A stretch of 64,000 nucleotides of DNA from Hanstruepera flava (lineage in GTDB: Bacteria > Bacteroidota > Bacteroidia > Flavobacteriales > Flavobacteriaceae). The DNA lies in NCBI RefSeq assembly GCF_023634025.1, contig NZ_JALJCW010000006.1:18817-82816 (forward strand). The letters are read 5' to 3'. Below the pieces are notes generated by a model. It made no database searches, had not been told where the DNA came from, and saw only the letters and a program-made list of their open reading frames with translations. The position numbers were made by a program, and so were the translations under genes. Shown in pieces: positions 1 to 8,376 of this stretch (its first letter is position 1; each line of letters begins with the position of its first letter).

Positions 1-329
1 ATTAAAGCGGCAACTGCCAATCCTTCACCAATTAAAACAGCTTGTTTAAAATCTATATCTTTTAATACGTATGTTGGCATAACTAACATTACTGCTGCTG
101 CTGCCACACCCACTAAAAAGGTAAAATTGGATATATACAATCCCCAACTTACACGATCTGTCATTCCGGTAACTTGTAAACCTTCATCTAATTGAATAGA
201 ATAACAATACATACCCACAAGCATGATAAAGGTTAAAAATGCCATCCAAATATGGTACTTTTTTGAACCGTGAGTAATGGTATCTAAACTGTCCTTAACT
301 AAACTTGAAAAAACTTTAAGTTGTCTCAT
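1..329 (-). CDS. NrfD/PsrC-type quinol-oxidising membrane subunit (partial, N-terminal part)
   Basis: An open frame runs from an ATG at 327-329 on the minus strand off the window start, giving about 109 residues. After a hydrophilic start (MRQLKVFSSLVKDSLDTI) there are two clear membrane segments at about residues 28-46 and 66-86, joined by a short polar stretch; a third probably begins at the cut. This layout, and its place 25 bases after an NrfC-like iron-sulfur protein gene, fits the NrfD/PsrC family of polytopic quinol oxidoreductases. In the nitrate reductase operon it would replace NapC or NapH as quinol oxidase. The family call rests partly on context because only a third of the protein is visible; a different membrane anchor is possible. 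Confidence 0.7.
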   Translation of the reverse strand, partial: MRQLKVFSSLVKDSLDTITHGSKKYHIWMAFLTFIMLVGMYCYSIQLDEGLQVTGMTDRVSWGLYISNFTFLVGVAAAAVMLVMPTYVLKDIDFKQAVLIGEGLAVAAL

Positions 330-354
330 AAAATCGGTTTTGCCATTCTAAATA

Positions 355-1479
355 TTAATCCATGTAGTACCAGAATTTAGGTTCTGTTCCCAAATCTTCT
401 TTTAGCCTAAATACTTTTTTATTCTCTAATACCCAACGAATAGTACTATTAGGGTCTAATAAATTCCCAAATACTCGTGCTCCTGTTGGACAAGCTTCAA
501 CACATGCAGGGTTTTTACCAGACCTAGAACGTTGTACACAAAATGTACATTTTTCCATAACCCCCTTTTTCCGCATGCGGTTTCCTAAATAATGTTGGTT
601 ATGGTTTACTTCGTTTTCAGGAACTTCCGGCTTACTCCAATTAAATCGACGGCCGTCATAAGGGCAAGCTGCCATACAGTATCTACAACCAACACACCAA
701 TCGTAATCAACGACAACCAAACCATCATCTTCACGCCATGTCGCTTGTACAGGACAAACTTCAACACAAGGAGGATTATCACAATGAAAACATTGCGTAC
801 CCAAATAAAAGTGTCCTTCCGCTGGAACTTCATGGTAGTAGTTATCATCAGCTTCATCAAACGATAAACCTTTACCATCTTTCATTTCATGAATGCGAAT
901 ATATTGCATTTGTGAACTCCTATCTTGATTATTTTCCTTAACACAGGCACTTACACAATCCATATAGCCTTGACATTTTGAAATATTAAATGCATAACCA
1001 AACAGCACATCGGCTTCTGCGTTTTTTGAAGACATGCTTATGGTTTTTCCAGTACGTAATTGATACGAACGCACCAATCTATCCACCGTTGCTTTCTTCT
1101 CATCGTCAGACATCAATTTATAATTACCTTTAAATTGCTCTTCCCAATCTATCTGTGCCTTTTCCTTGGTTTCGTCATCTGTAATCACGCTACATGATGT
1201 AGAAACAGCTCCAGCTCCTATTAATAAACTTGCTGTTAACTTTTTAAATGCCGAACGTCTATCCATTTTCACATCGAAAACTTGGTCAAAACCATCTCTG
1301 GTTCTTTCTTCTCCAATTGAGGCATTTACTGCTGCATCGAAAAACTCTTTCTCACTCAACTCTTGTTTAGGAGCATTTGAATGGCATCCACCAGACGCGT
1401 TTCCACAACCACAAGTATTGGATTCTTTTTTTCTACTGTTTAGGTTTAGAGAAAACCATTTTTTGTTGTTATTGCTCAT
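355..1479 (-). CDS. Periplasmic four-cluster ferredoxin-like subunit (NrfC/PsrB type)
   Basis: The 374-residue product has cysteine groups at about 230/233/238/242, 262/265/268/272 and 311/314/326/330, the pattern of NrfC, PsrB and DmsB electron-transfer subunits. The first group (about 169, 175, 179) has Tyr at 172 where the second cysteine normally sits, so one cluster may be [3Fe-4S]. A twin-arginine motif (DRRSAFKKL, about 73-81) with a hydrophobic stretch lies after a 70-residue extension carrying CGCG. Such extended Tat regions are known in Bacteroidota molybdoenzyme partners. It ends 25 bases before the NrfD-like gene and starts 6 bases after the cytochrome gene, so it is operonic. It probably links the NrfD-like quinol oxidase to the multihaem cytochromes and NapA. 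Confidence 0.85.
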   Translation of the reverse strand: MSNNNKKWFSLNLNSRKKESNTCGCGNASGGCHSNAPKQELSEKEFFDAAVNASIGEERTRDGFDQVFDVKMDRRSAFKKLTASLLIGAGAVSTSCSVITDDETKEKAQIDWEEQFKGNYKLMSDDEKKATVDRLVRSYQLRTGKTISMSSKNAEADVLFGYAFNISKCQGYMDCVSACVKENNQDRSSQMQYIRIHEMKDGKGLSFDEADDNYYHEVPAEGHFYLGTQCFHCDNPPCVEVCPVQATWREDDGLVVVDYDWCVGCRYCMAACPYDGRRFNWSKPEVPENEVNHNQHYLGNRMRKKGVMEKCTFCVQRSRSGKNPACVEACPTGARVFGNLLDPNSTIRWVLENKKVFRLKEDLGTEPKFWYYMD

Positions 1480-1485
1480 ACCTAA

Positions 1486-2112
1486 TTATTTTCTTTCTTT
1501 TATTTTTTGTGTATTAAATCGAGCTGGCCATTTTGTTCCAAACGCAGGATTGTGAGGATTATGGCAATTTACACAGGTTAGTGAAGCCCTTGGTGGTGCC
1601 CAACCGCCTATTTCTTTACCATGCGCACCTCCTTTCCAATCTTCAAACTGTTTGGTGTGACATTGGCTGCACAATTGATAACTTGCATTAAAATCGATAT
1701 GGTTACTAGTCAAACTTTTTAAGTTATCCATGTTTTCTGGATTGTGACAAGTTGTACAATTCATAGTGTTTTCGTTCGCGTGTACAATCTCAATATCCCA
1801 GTGTGCCTTTTTCAAATCTGTGTTTTCCATATCTTGCAATGGTTTTGAATGGCATTCTGTACAAGCATAAGACTGAATTTGATTTTTCCTATCTGGTATT
1901 AAAAAAGATGTGCCATCTTCTGAAATCTCTATCAGTTCAATATTATCAAAATAAGATTCTGATGAAACCGTTACTCCTTTATATTCTTTACTTTTAGCTT
2001 CAATTTTTTCAATTACATTATGATATTCATCTTCTTTATGTTTACATGAGTATATGCTTAACGCTAATACCGTAATTACAATAAATTGGATAGCGACTGT
2101 ATGTTTATTCAT
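1486..2112 (-). CDS. Tetrahaem cytochrome c lipoprotein of the nap operon
   Basis: The product has 208 residues. A short hydrophobic signal ends in a lipobox-like site (IYSC, Cys at 23), so it is probably a lipoprotein on the periplasmic side. Four haem c motifs are visible: CTECH (84-88), CTTCH (119-123), CSQCH (148-152) and CVNCH (180-184), with extra histidines that could be distal ligands. The gene overlaps the end of the NapB-like gene by 8 bases, which indicates translational coupling. I infer that it passes electrons between the ferredoxin-like protein and the NapB-like subunit, a role taken by NapC in classical systems. It is not recognisable as NapC itself, as it lacks the N-terminal membrane anchor and NapC spacing. 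Confidence 0.8.
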   Translation of the reverse strand: MNKHTVAIQFIVITVLALSIYSCKHKEDEYHNVIEKIEAKSKEYKGVTVSSESYFDNIELIEISEDGTSFLIPDRKNQIQSYACTECHSKPLQDMENTDLKKAHWDIEIVHANENTMNCTTCHNPENMDNLKSLTSNHIDFNASYQLCSQCHTKQFEDWKGGAHGKEIGGWAPPRASLTCVNCHNPHNPAFGTKWPARFNTQKIKERK

Positions 2113-2797
2113 AACTATGTTGCCTTGAAAAATTACCGATATCTCTAATTTCTTTATTATTCAGAACATGACATTGCCTGCAATTAATACGTTCTGGATG
2201 CGTAACCCGTATCTCTTTAGGAGCACTCGGGCCAGCATGACAAGACAAGCAATTTTCTCGCATTTGAATTTGATGGGGAATCACAGGTGGACTACCTATC
2301 AACGCATTGTTTACACCAACTGCTGGCGCTTCTAGCTCTGGAAAATTAGTGCCTTTGAATAAACTTTGTGTTTTTAATGGCACATGACATTGTCTACAAT
2401 TCACCATTTCTGGATGTGGTGTCACAGGTGCGTAAGCATTAAACTTCTCTGTGAAACCTCCATTTTCATGACATTGTAAACACGTTTTTCCTCCCATACT
2501 TCGTTCCTCTTTTACTGGATGAGGAATACTTGGTGGTGCACCATGATAGGCCCTATTATCATAATACCCATCTAAGCTTCGTTGATGGTTTTCATCAATA
2601 GGCATATTGGCATATTCTAAACCTAAATCAGAACGTTCAAAAACACCTGTTTCTGATGGAATCATTGGAGTTGGATTATTGTTTTCAATAGGAATATAGG
2701 CTTCTTCTAACCCTTCATAATAACTATAATTCCATACTGCAATAAATGCTGCAAATAGAATTACAAATAATGATATAATACCTAAACGTTTTTTCAT
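2105..2797 (-). CDS. napB: NapB-like nitrate reductase cytochrome with four haem sites (duplicated module)
   Basis: The 230-residue product has an N-terminal membrane segment (about 5-23) and four CXXCH motifs: CLQCH (106-110), CRQCH (134-138), CLSCH (183-187) and CRQCH (206-210). The NapB signature, a Pro-rich PPxIPH segment followed by two haem motifs with a VTHP or VTPHP spacer, occurs twice, at about 87-140 and 168-213. Ordinary NapB has one such pair, so this looks like a tandem duplication of the dihaem module. NapB receives electrons for NapA in the periplasm, and this gene lies directly downstream of napA (2 bases). The napB name is by family resemblance. The four-haem form may have a different redox span. 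Confidence 0.8.
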   Translation of the reverse strand: MKKRLGIISLFVILFAAFIAVWNYSYYEGLEEAYIPIENNNPTPMIPSETGVFERSDLGLEYANMPIDENHQRSLDGYYDNRAYHGAPPSIPHPVKEERSMGGKTCLQCHENGGFTEKFNAYAPVTPHPEMVNCRQCHVPLKTQSLFKGTNFPELEAPAVGVNNALIGSPPVIPHQIQMRENCLSCHAGPSAPKEIRVTHPERINCRQCHVLNNKEIRDIGNFSRQHSYE

Positions 2798-2799
2798 AA

Positions 2800-5127
2800 C
2801 TAGGCCTTTTCTACCTTAACTGCACACTTCTTATAATCCGGCTCTTTGGAAATCGGACAAAATGAATCTAAAGTAATATCATTAATTAACATATTCTCAT
2901 CAAAAAAAGGTACAAACACTTGATTTGGTGTTGGCACACCTCTTTCGTTTACAGAGGCTGGAAGTGTAATTTTACCGCGTCTTGTTGTGAGTAATACATT
3001 GTCTCCTGTTTTTATTTGTAAGCGTTCTGCATCGCCTGGATTTAATTCCACATAAGCATGAGGCATAGCTTTATGTAACACAGGAATACGTCTAGTCATA
3101 GAACCTGTATGCCAATGTTCTACAACACGTCCCGTATTTAACCAGAATGGATACTCATCGTCAGGCTCTTCGGCAGCAGGTTCGTAAGGACGTTGCCAAA
3201 TAACTGCTTTACCATCTGGTTTTCCGTAAAAATGAAAGTCTTCACCATTACTGCATGCTGGATCGTATTTTGCATTAAATCGCCATTTGGTAGATTTTCC
3301 ATCTACATAAGGCCATAGCACGCCAGATTCTTCTTTTAAGACTTCCAATGGTGCCATGTTATGCTTTTTATTATCATGGTGTCGACGATACTCATTATAA
3401 ATCTCTTCAATATGTGTTTCTTCATTATAATAGAACTGTTTTTCAAAACCGAGACGCTTTGCCACTTCTACTAATTGCCATGTATCACTCATAGCTTCAC
3501 CAGGTGGTTCTACCATTTGCTCAAAATACTGTGTGCGTCGTTCTGAATTGCCATACATACCTTCGCGTTCTATCCACATGGCCGAAGGTAGAATAACATC
3601 TGCTATGTCGGTAGTTGGTGTTGGGTATATATCAGATACAACTATAAAACGTCCTTCCTTTTTTGTCGCATCTCGATAGCGTTTTAATTTTGGCATGGTT
3701 ACCATAGGATTTGTAACTTGTATCCACATAAATCGGATGTCGCCACGATCTAATGCCCGAAACATTTCAACTGTATGGTAAGTTGGTTTTGATGGAATAT
3801 TTTCTACTGGGACATCCCAAATTTCTGCTGCAAACTTTCGGTGCTCTTCATTCATAACCACTCCATGTGGTAATTTATGGGTAAGCGTTCCTACTTCTCG
3901 TACAGTTCCACAAGCCGAAGGTTGTCCTGTTAATGAAAATGGGCTATTACCAGGTGTTGAAATTTTTCCCGTTAACAAATGGATGTTATATACTAAATTA
4001 TTAATCCAAGTACCACGTGAGTGTTGGTTCATTCCCATACACCAAACGGACATAACTTTTTTATTTGGATCACCATAGAAAGAAGCCATATATTTTATGT
4101 CCTTGGCAGACACACCTGATATTTTTTCCACCTTTTCAGGTGTGTAATCTTCCAAGAAATTTTTATAATCTTCAAAACTTATTTTTTCTGGTTTATCGGT
4201 AAACGAATAGTTATCCTCTAATCCATATCCCATGTTGGTTAATCCCTTATTAAAATTACAATGCTTTTCAACAAAAGATTGGTTTACCCAACCATTATTA
4301 ATAATCTCATAACAAATAGCGTTTGCCACAGCTAAATCTGTTTGAGGACGAAATAAAATGGATTTATCTGCAGCCATACTTGTCCGAGTAGTTCGTGTTG
4401 CAAAATCAATAATCTTTACTCCTCGTTTTAATCGTTGGTCTAATATTCGTGAAAATAAAACAGGGTGCATTTCTGCCATATTATTTCCCCAAAGGAAAAA
4501 GACATCCGCGTGATCAATATCATCATAACATCCCATTGGTTCATCTATCCCAAAGGAAGTCATAAATCCTGTCACTGCACTTGCCATACACAATCTGGCA
4601 TTAGCTTCAACATTATTAGTACCTATACAACCCTTAAACAATTTAGAAGCCACATATCCATCTGGAATAGTCCATTGTCCAGAACCATAAATAGAGACAG
4701 CATCCTTCCCATGGGCATCTATGGTCTCTTTCATTTTAGAGGCAATTAAATCCAAGGCTTCTTTCATGGAGGTCTCAACATAAGTACCGTTCTTTTTCAC
4801 CAATGGTTTGGTTAAACGATCTGTGCCGTACATAGCCATAACAGAATGGTAACCTTTAACGCAACAAAGCCCTTTATTGACCGATGATTTTGGATCTCCT
4901 TTTACGGCAACAGCTTTGCCATCTTCTATCCCAACAAGCACACCGCAACCAACACCACAAAATCTACATGGAGCTTTTTTCCAATCTAGATTTCCATTAG
5001 TCGGCAGTCCTCTTTCCTGTTCGTCTGCAAATAAAATTCCTGGAAACATGGTTGCTGCTGCTGTTATGGCAGAAAGCGTTGCCATCTTCTTTATAAAACT
5101 TCTTCTGCTAGTAATTGAAGTATACAT
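2800..5127 (-). CDS. napA: Periplasmic nitrate reductase catalytic subunit NapA
   Basis: NapA reduces nitrate to nitrite at a bis-MGD molybdenum centre. The 775-residue protein begins with a Tat signal (SRRSFIKK, 7-14). A [4Fe-4S] site follows at Cys54, Cys57, Cys61 and Cys89 (CRFCGVGC then LCCVKGY). The molybdenum ligand is Cys180 in ARLCMASAV, followed by FGIDEPMGCY, a stretch very characteristic of Nap rather than assimilatory Nas or formate dehydrogenase. The C-terminal molydopterin-binding region carries NTGRVVEHWHTGSMTRR. It is somewhat shorter than proteobacterial NapA (about 830). It follows napD by 3 bases. The maturation genes across the divergent promoter supply its cofactor. Confidence 0.95.
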   Translation of the reverse strand: MYTSITSRRSFIKKMATLSAITAAATMFPGILFADEQERGLPTNGNLDWKKAPCRFCGVGCGVLVGIEDGKAVAVKGDPKSSVNKGLCCVKGYHSVMAMYGTDRLTKPLVKKNGTYVETSMKEALDLIASKMKETIDAHGKDAVSIYGSGQWTIPDGYVASKLFKGCIGTNNVEANARLCMASAVTGFMTSFGIDEPMGCYDDIDHADVFFLWGNNMAEMHPVLFSRILDQRLKRGVKIIDFATRTTRTSMAADKSILFRPQTDLAVANAICYEIINNGWVNQSFVEKHCNFNKGLTNMGYGLEDNYSFTDKPEKISFEDYKNFLEDYTPEKVEKISGVSAKDIKYMASFYGDPNKKVMSVWCMGMNQHSRGTWINNLVYNIHLLTGKISTPGNSPFSLTGQPSACGTVREVGTLTHKLPHGVVMNEEHRKFAAEIWDVPVENIPSKPTYHTVEMFRALDRGDIRFMWIQVTNPMVTMPKLKRYRDATKKEGRFIVVSDIYPTPTTDIADVILPSAMWIEREGMYGNSERRTQYFEQMVEPPGEAMSDTWQLVEVAKRLGFEKQFYYNEETHIEEIYNEYRRHHDNKKHNMAPLEVLKEESGVLWPYVDGKSTKWRFNAKYDPACSNGEDFHFYGKPDGKAVIWQRPYEPAAEEPDDEYPFWLNTGRVVEHWHTGSMTRRIPVLHKAMPHAYVELNPGDAERLQIKTGDNVLLTTRRGKITLPASVNERGVPTPNQVFVPFFDENMLINDITLDSFCPISKEPDYKKCAVKVEKA

Positions 5128-5130
5128 AGT

Positions 5131-5370
5131 TTAATGTTTTTGTGGGGTATTAAATCCTGAAACCATTGCCAAAAGCTTTAAACTGGAAATGGCTTCTAGC
5201 TGCTCTTTTAATAGGTCTTCTTCTTCTCGACTGTATGTTTCTGTAACTACGACTAGAACATCTCTATTTTCAGCTGGAATGACTTCGCATTGTTTTATGA
5301 CTGAAATGGCCTTAACTAATTCTGCTTTTTTACCTTCAAACGGATGAGCCAAATAGCTTTTTATAGGCAT
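5131..5370 (-). CDS. napD: NapD-like Tat chaperone for NapA
   Basis: A 79-residue protein encoded immediately upstream of napA (3 bases). NapD proteins are small ferredoxin-fold chaperones that bind the NapA signal peptide until the molybdenum cofactor is inserted. The size, the pattern of alternating hydrophobic strands (CEVIPAENRDVLVVVTE, then LLAMVSGF), and the place at the head of the nap operon support the call. Sequence similarity to proteobacterial NapD is weak by eye, so the family call leans on context. The ATG at 5368-5370 is the first gene start after the divergent promoter region shared with moeA. Confidence 0.75.
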   Translation of the reverse strand: MPIKSYLAHPFEGKKAELVKAISVIKQCEVIPAENRDVLVVVTETYSREEEDLLKEQLEAISSLKLLAMVSGFNTPQKH

Positions 5371-5498
5371 ATCTTTAGTGGATTTTAATGAGGCTTTAAT
5401 TTAAGAATAAAAAAAATGCAATGCACTATAAATGTTTATTTACAAATATTCTAAATAGTAAACTAACATTCTCTGTTTCTTTTAATTAATAAAATCGC

Positions 5499-5506
5499 TA
5501 TATTTG
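5499..5506 (+). promoter_or_regulatory. Putative -7 promoter element for the moeA operon
   Basis: TATATTTG matches the Bacteroidota -7 consensus TAnnTTTG and lies 20 bases before the moeA ATG. No convincing TTG/TTTG -33 element was seen at the usual distance. No matching element was found on the other strand for napD. Confidence 0.5.
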
Positions 5507-5525
5507 ACAACACATAACGAAGATT

Positions 5526-6707
5526 ATGATTTCAGTTAAAAAAGCATTAGTGTCCATCAAAAAATCATGTGAAATCACCATTCATTCAGAGACCATTAAC
5601 ATCAATAATGCAATTAATTGTGTTATATCTTCTGATATTTTATCTCCAATTAATATGCCTCCATTTCGGCAATCTGCAATGGATGGTTATGCTCTAAATA
5701 TTCATAGTAATTTAAACTATGAGTTAAAAGGCGAAATAAAAGCAGGTGACAACATTAATCCCTTGTTAAAACCTGGAGAAGCGGTTCGCATATTCACTGG
5801 TGCACCAGTTCCTGACTCTGCCAATGCTGTTATGATGCAAGAGAAAACGACTATTAAAAATGAAGTATTGTATTTAACTGAATCGGTTAAACCAGACACT
5901 AACATTAGACCTCTTGGAGAACAAGTTCTTAAAGGCGATGTAGCACTTAAAAAAGGTGCCAAACTAAATTCAGCTGCAATAGCATATTTAACCTCATTGG
6001 GTATTACCGAAGTCAAAGTTTATAAAAAACCAAAAATTGCTATCGTCGTTACAGGTAACGAATTAGCTCAAGCTGGCGAACCATTACAATACGGACAAAT
6101 CTTTGAGAGTAATGCTGCTATGTTAGAGTCTGCTTTAAAAAAATCTGGTTATGATAATGTTACTATTCATCAAGTTGCAGATAACTATGAAAAAACGCTA
6201 AAAACTTTAAAAGAAGTCTTACACTTAAATGATGTTCTTCTTGTTTCTGGTGGGATTTCTGTAGGTGATTATGATTTTGTTGGAAGCGCCTTAAAAGAGC
6301 TTGGTGTTACTGAACATTTCTATAAAGTAAAACAGAAACCAGGTAAACCGTTGTTTTTTGGTCAAAAAGATGAAAAATACGTTTTTGCCTTACCCGGAAA
6401 TCCGGCTGCAGCATTGACTTGTTTTTACATATACGTTTTAACTGCTCTAGAAAGATTAAATGGAAATTCAGATTTTTCATTACACAAAATTAATGCTGTA
6501 TCGCAGTCTAATTTCATCAAAAAGGGTAATCGTGCACAATTTTTAAAGGCTGTATATAGTAATGACTCTGTTGAAATTTTAGAAGGCCAAAATTCATCCA
6601 TGCTACACACCTTTGCAATTGCAAATGCTTTGGTGTTTTTAGATGAAGATATAACACAAATTATCAAGGGTGATAAAGTTGAAACTATTCTTTTACCAAT
6701 ACATTAA
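5526..6707 (+). CDS. moeA: Molybdopterin molybdotransferase MoeA
   Basis: MoeA inserts molybdate into adenylated molybdopterin. The 393-residue product has the expected motifs in order: SAMDGYAL near residue 55, GEAVRIFTGAPVP near 90, the long MoCF-binding domain with VSGGISVGDYD near 240, and LPGNPAAALTCF near 290, followed by a C-terminal beta domain. Length matches the family (about 400). It opens a nine-gene plus-strand run of cofactor genes and is followed after 5 bases by a ModE-like regulator. A promoter-like TATATTTG sits 20 bases upstream. Divergent transcription from the nap operon suggests shared regulation, though no operator could be named. Confidence 0.95.
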   Translation: MISVKKALVSIKKSCEITIHSETININNAINCVISSDILSPINMPPFRQSAMDGYALNIHSNLNYELKGEIKAGDNINPLLKPGEAVRIFTGAPVPDSANAVMMQEKTTIKNEVLYLTESVKPDTNIRPLGEQVLKGDVALKKGAKLNSAAIAYLTSLGITEVKVYKKPKIAIVVTGNELAQAGEPLQYGQIFESNAAMLESALKKSGYDNVTIHQVADNYEKTLKTLKEVLHLNDVLLVSGGISVGDYDFVGSALKELGVTEHFYKVKQKPGKPLFFGQKDEKYVFALPGNPAAALTCFYIYVLTALERLNGNSDFSLHKINAVSQSNFIKKGNRAQFLKAVYSNDSVEILEGQNSSMLHTFAIANALVFLDEDITQIIKGDKVETILLPIH

Positions 6708-6712
6708 ACATT

Positions 6713-7051
6713 ATGGACTATAAAATAAAAAGTCGAATTTGGATTGAAGCTGATGGAGAAATTTTACTGGGTGAAGGCCGTGTAAGCTTACTAAAAGCAA
6801 TAGATGAAACGGGTTCGCTTTCTAAAGCTGCGAAATCTATTGGTATGTCTTATAAAAAAGCCTGGTCGTTGATAGATGCTGTAAATAAACGTGCCGAAAA
6901 ACCAGTTACATCATCCAGTATTGGTGGCAAAGGTGGTGGTGGCGCCGAGCTCACTGAATACGGAAAATCTTTAGTTGAAACTTTTGAAACCATTAATGAA
7001 AACTGTTGGAAATTTTTAGACCATCAAATAAAACAGTCAAAACTTAAATGA
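6713..7051 (+). CDS. ModE-type winged-helix regulator lacking TOBE domains
   Basis: The 112-residue protein corresponds to the N-terminal DNA-binding half of ModE, the molybdate-responsive regulator: IWIEADGEILLGEGR, then a LysR-like helix-turn-helix (LLKAIDETGSLSKAAKSIGM, about 25-44) with YKKAWSLIDAVN and a glycine-rich wing (GGKGGGGAELT). The C-terminal TOBE domains that bind molybdate in E. coli ModE are absent. It may sense by another route or simply act as a local repressor/activator of the molybdenum genes; that is inference. It overlaps the next gene by 4 bases (ATGA), so it is coupled to the operon. Confidence 0.85.
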   Translation: MDYKIKSRIWIEADGEILLGEGRVSLLKAIDETGSLSKAAKSIGMSYKKAWSLIDAVNKRAEKPVTSSSIGGKGGGGAELTEYGKSLVETFETINENCWKFLDHQIKQSKLK

Positions 7052-7791
7052 TTTTGGATATAGATTATATCTGGCCTTTTTTATTATTGCTTCCAATAGT
7101 TGCCTTTTTATACGCAAGTGTTGGTCATGGTGGAGCAAGTGGGTATTTAGCTTTAATGGCTATGTTTTCCTTTACCCCTGAAACTATGAAACCAACAGCG
7201 CTTTTACTTAACTTGTTTGTAGCAGGTATTGCTTTCTTACATTATAATAAAGCTGGTTTTTTTAATAAAAGATTATTTTGGTCATTTGCCATAAGCTCGA
7301 TTCCATTAGCTTTTGTAGGTGGTATGATTGATATTGAAGCAACCATTTACAAAAGAATTTTAGCAGTGTTGTTGATTTTCACCATTTTAAAAATGTTAAA
7401 TGTATTTGGAAAAGAAAGTGAAAAAATAAATCACGTAAAACTTTGGCAAGGTTTAATTGTAGGTGCTATAATTGGTTTCTTTTCAGGCCTAATTGGTATT
7501 GGTGGCGGCATTATATTAACACCTATAATTTTATTGTTGCATTGGGGAAATATGAAAGAAGCGGCTGCTGTTTCGGCTTTATTTATTTGGGTAAATTCAG
7601 CTGCAGGATTAATTGGTCAGTTCTCGAGTGGTGTTGAAATTTCATCGCAGTCTTTTATTCTGGTAGGAATAGTGTTAATCGGTGGGTTTTTAGGCAGTTA
7701 TTATGGTAGTAAAAAGTTTAACAATAAAATTTTAAGACAGCTTTTAGCTTTTGTTTTGATTATAGCTTCGATAAAATTAATTTTTGTCTAG
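7048..7791 (+). CDS. TauE/SafE family membrane transporter
   Basis: The 247-residue protein is almost wholly hydrophobic with about eight membrane segments, and carries two family-typical glycine-rich repeats: YASVGHGGASGYLA near 22-35 and GLIGIGGGIILTPIIL near 148-163. TauE/SafE proteins export or exchange small sulfur-containing anions such as sulfite or sulfoacetate. It overlaps the ModE-like gene by 4 bases and directly abuts mobA, so it belongs to the cofactor operon. No molybdate ABC transporter (modABC) is visible in the window. A role with molybdate or with sulfite arising near molybdoenzymes is only a guess from position. Confidence 0.8.
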   Translation: MILDIDYIWPFLLLLPIVAFLYASVGHGGASGYLALMAMFSFTPETMKPTALLLNLFVAGIAFLHYNKAGFFNKRLFWSFAISSIPLAFVGGMIDIEATIYKRILAVLLIFTILKMLNVFGKESEKINHVKLWQGLIVGAIIGFFSGLIGIGGGIILTPIILLLHWGNMKEAAAVSALFIWVNSAAGLIGQFSSGVEISSQSFILVGIVLIGGFLGSYYGSKKFNNKILRQLLAFVLIIASIKLIFV

Positions 7792-8376
7792 ATGCAGAAA
7801 AAAGAAAATATAACCGGAATTATTTTAGCTGGAGGCAAAAGCTCTAGAATGGGTTCAGATAAAAGTTTGCTAACTTATAATAAGGTATCATTTATTCAGC
7901 ATGTTTTAAATGCTATGAAGCCTTTAGTTGAAGATATTATAATTGTTAGCAACAGTAATACTCATGATAAATTTGGCTATAAACGTGTGGAAGATATTAT
8001 AAAAGATTCAGGGCCTTTAGCTGGTATTCATTCTGGATTAAGTCAATCACCAACCGATTATAATCTAGTTTTAAGCTGTGATATTCCACTTATTAAGACG
8101 GAAATTTTAGAGGTTTTAGTACATTCAGACTACACGAATTACGATGTCGTTCAAATACAAAGTGGAGAGAAAACCATGCCATTAATAGCATTATATCATA
8201 AACGCTGTTCTGTTAAATGCAAAGCACTTCTCGACGAAGGAGAACGAAGACTTCGCGTGGCTGTTAAACAATTAAATACTAAATCAATAATTATTAATTC
8301 TCAATGGGAAGATTTTGTAAAGAATATAAATACAATAGACGATTTAAAAGAGATAGAATATGCAGTTAAACATTAA
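7792..8376 (+). CDS. mobA: Molybdenum cofactor guanylyltransferase MobA
   Basis: MobA attaches GMP to molybdopterin to form the MGD cofactor needed by NapA and the formate dehydrogenase of this region. The 194-residue product has the nucleotidyltransferase signature LAGGKSSRMGSDKSLL (about 12-27), then GPLAGIHSGL (about 74-83) and the metal-binding SCDIPLI (about 95-101). It starts on the base after the TauE stop codon and overlaps moaD by 17 bases. It is distinct from the second nucleotidyltransferase at 12037-12636, which by neighbours is likely the cytidylyl enzyme. Confidence 0.9.
   Translation: MQKKENITGIILAGGKSSRMGSDKSLLTYNKVSFIQHVLNAMKPLVEDIIIVSNSNTHDKFGYKRVEDIIKDSGPLAGIHSGLSQSPTDYNLVLSCDIPLIKTEILEVLVHSDYTNYDVVQIQSGEKTMPLIALYHKRCSVKCKALLDEGERRLRVAVKQLNTKSIIINSQWEDFVKNINTIDDLKEIEYAVKH

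Noticed and set aside
1166..1555. 129-residue plus-strand frame
   Set aside because: It is antisense to the Tat and N-terminal region of the FeS protein and has no recognisable domain.
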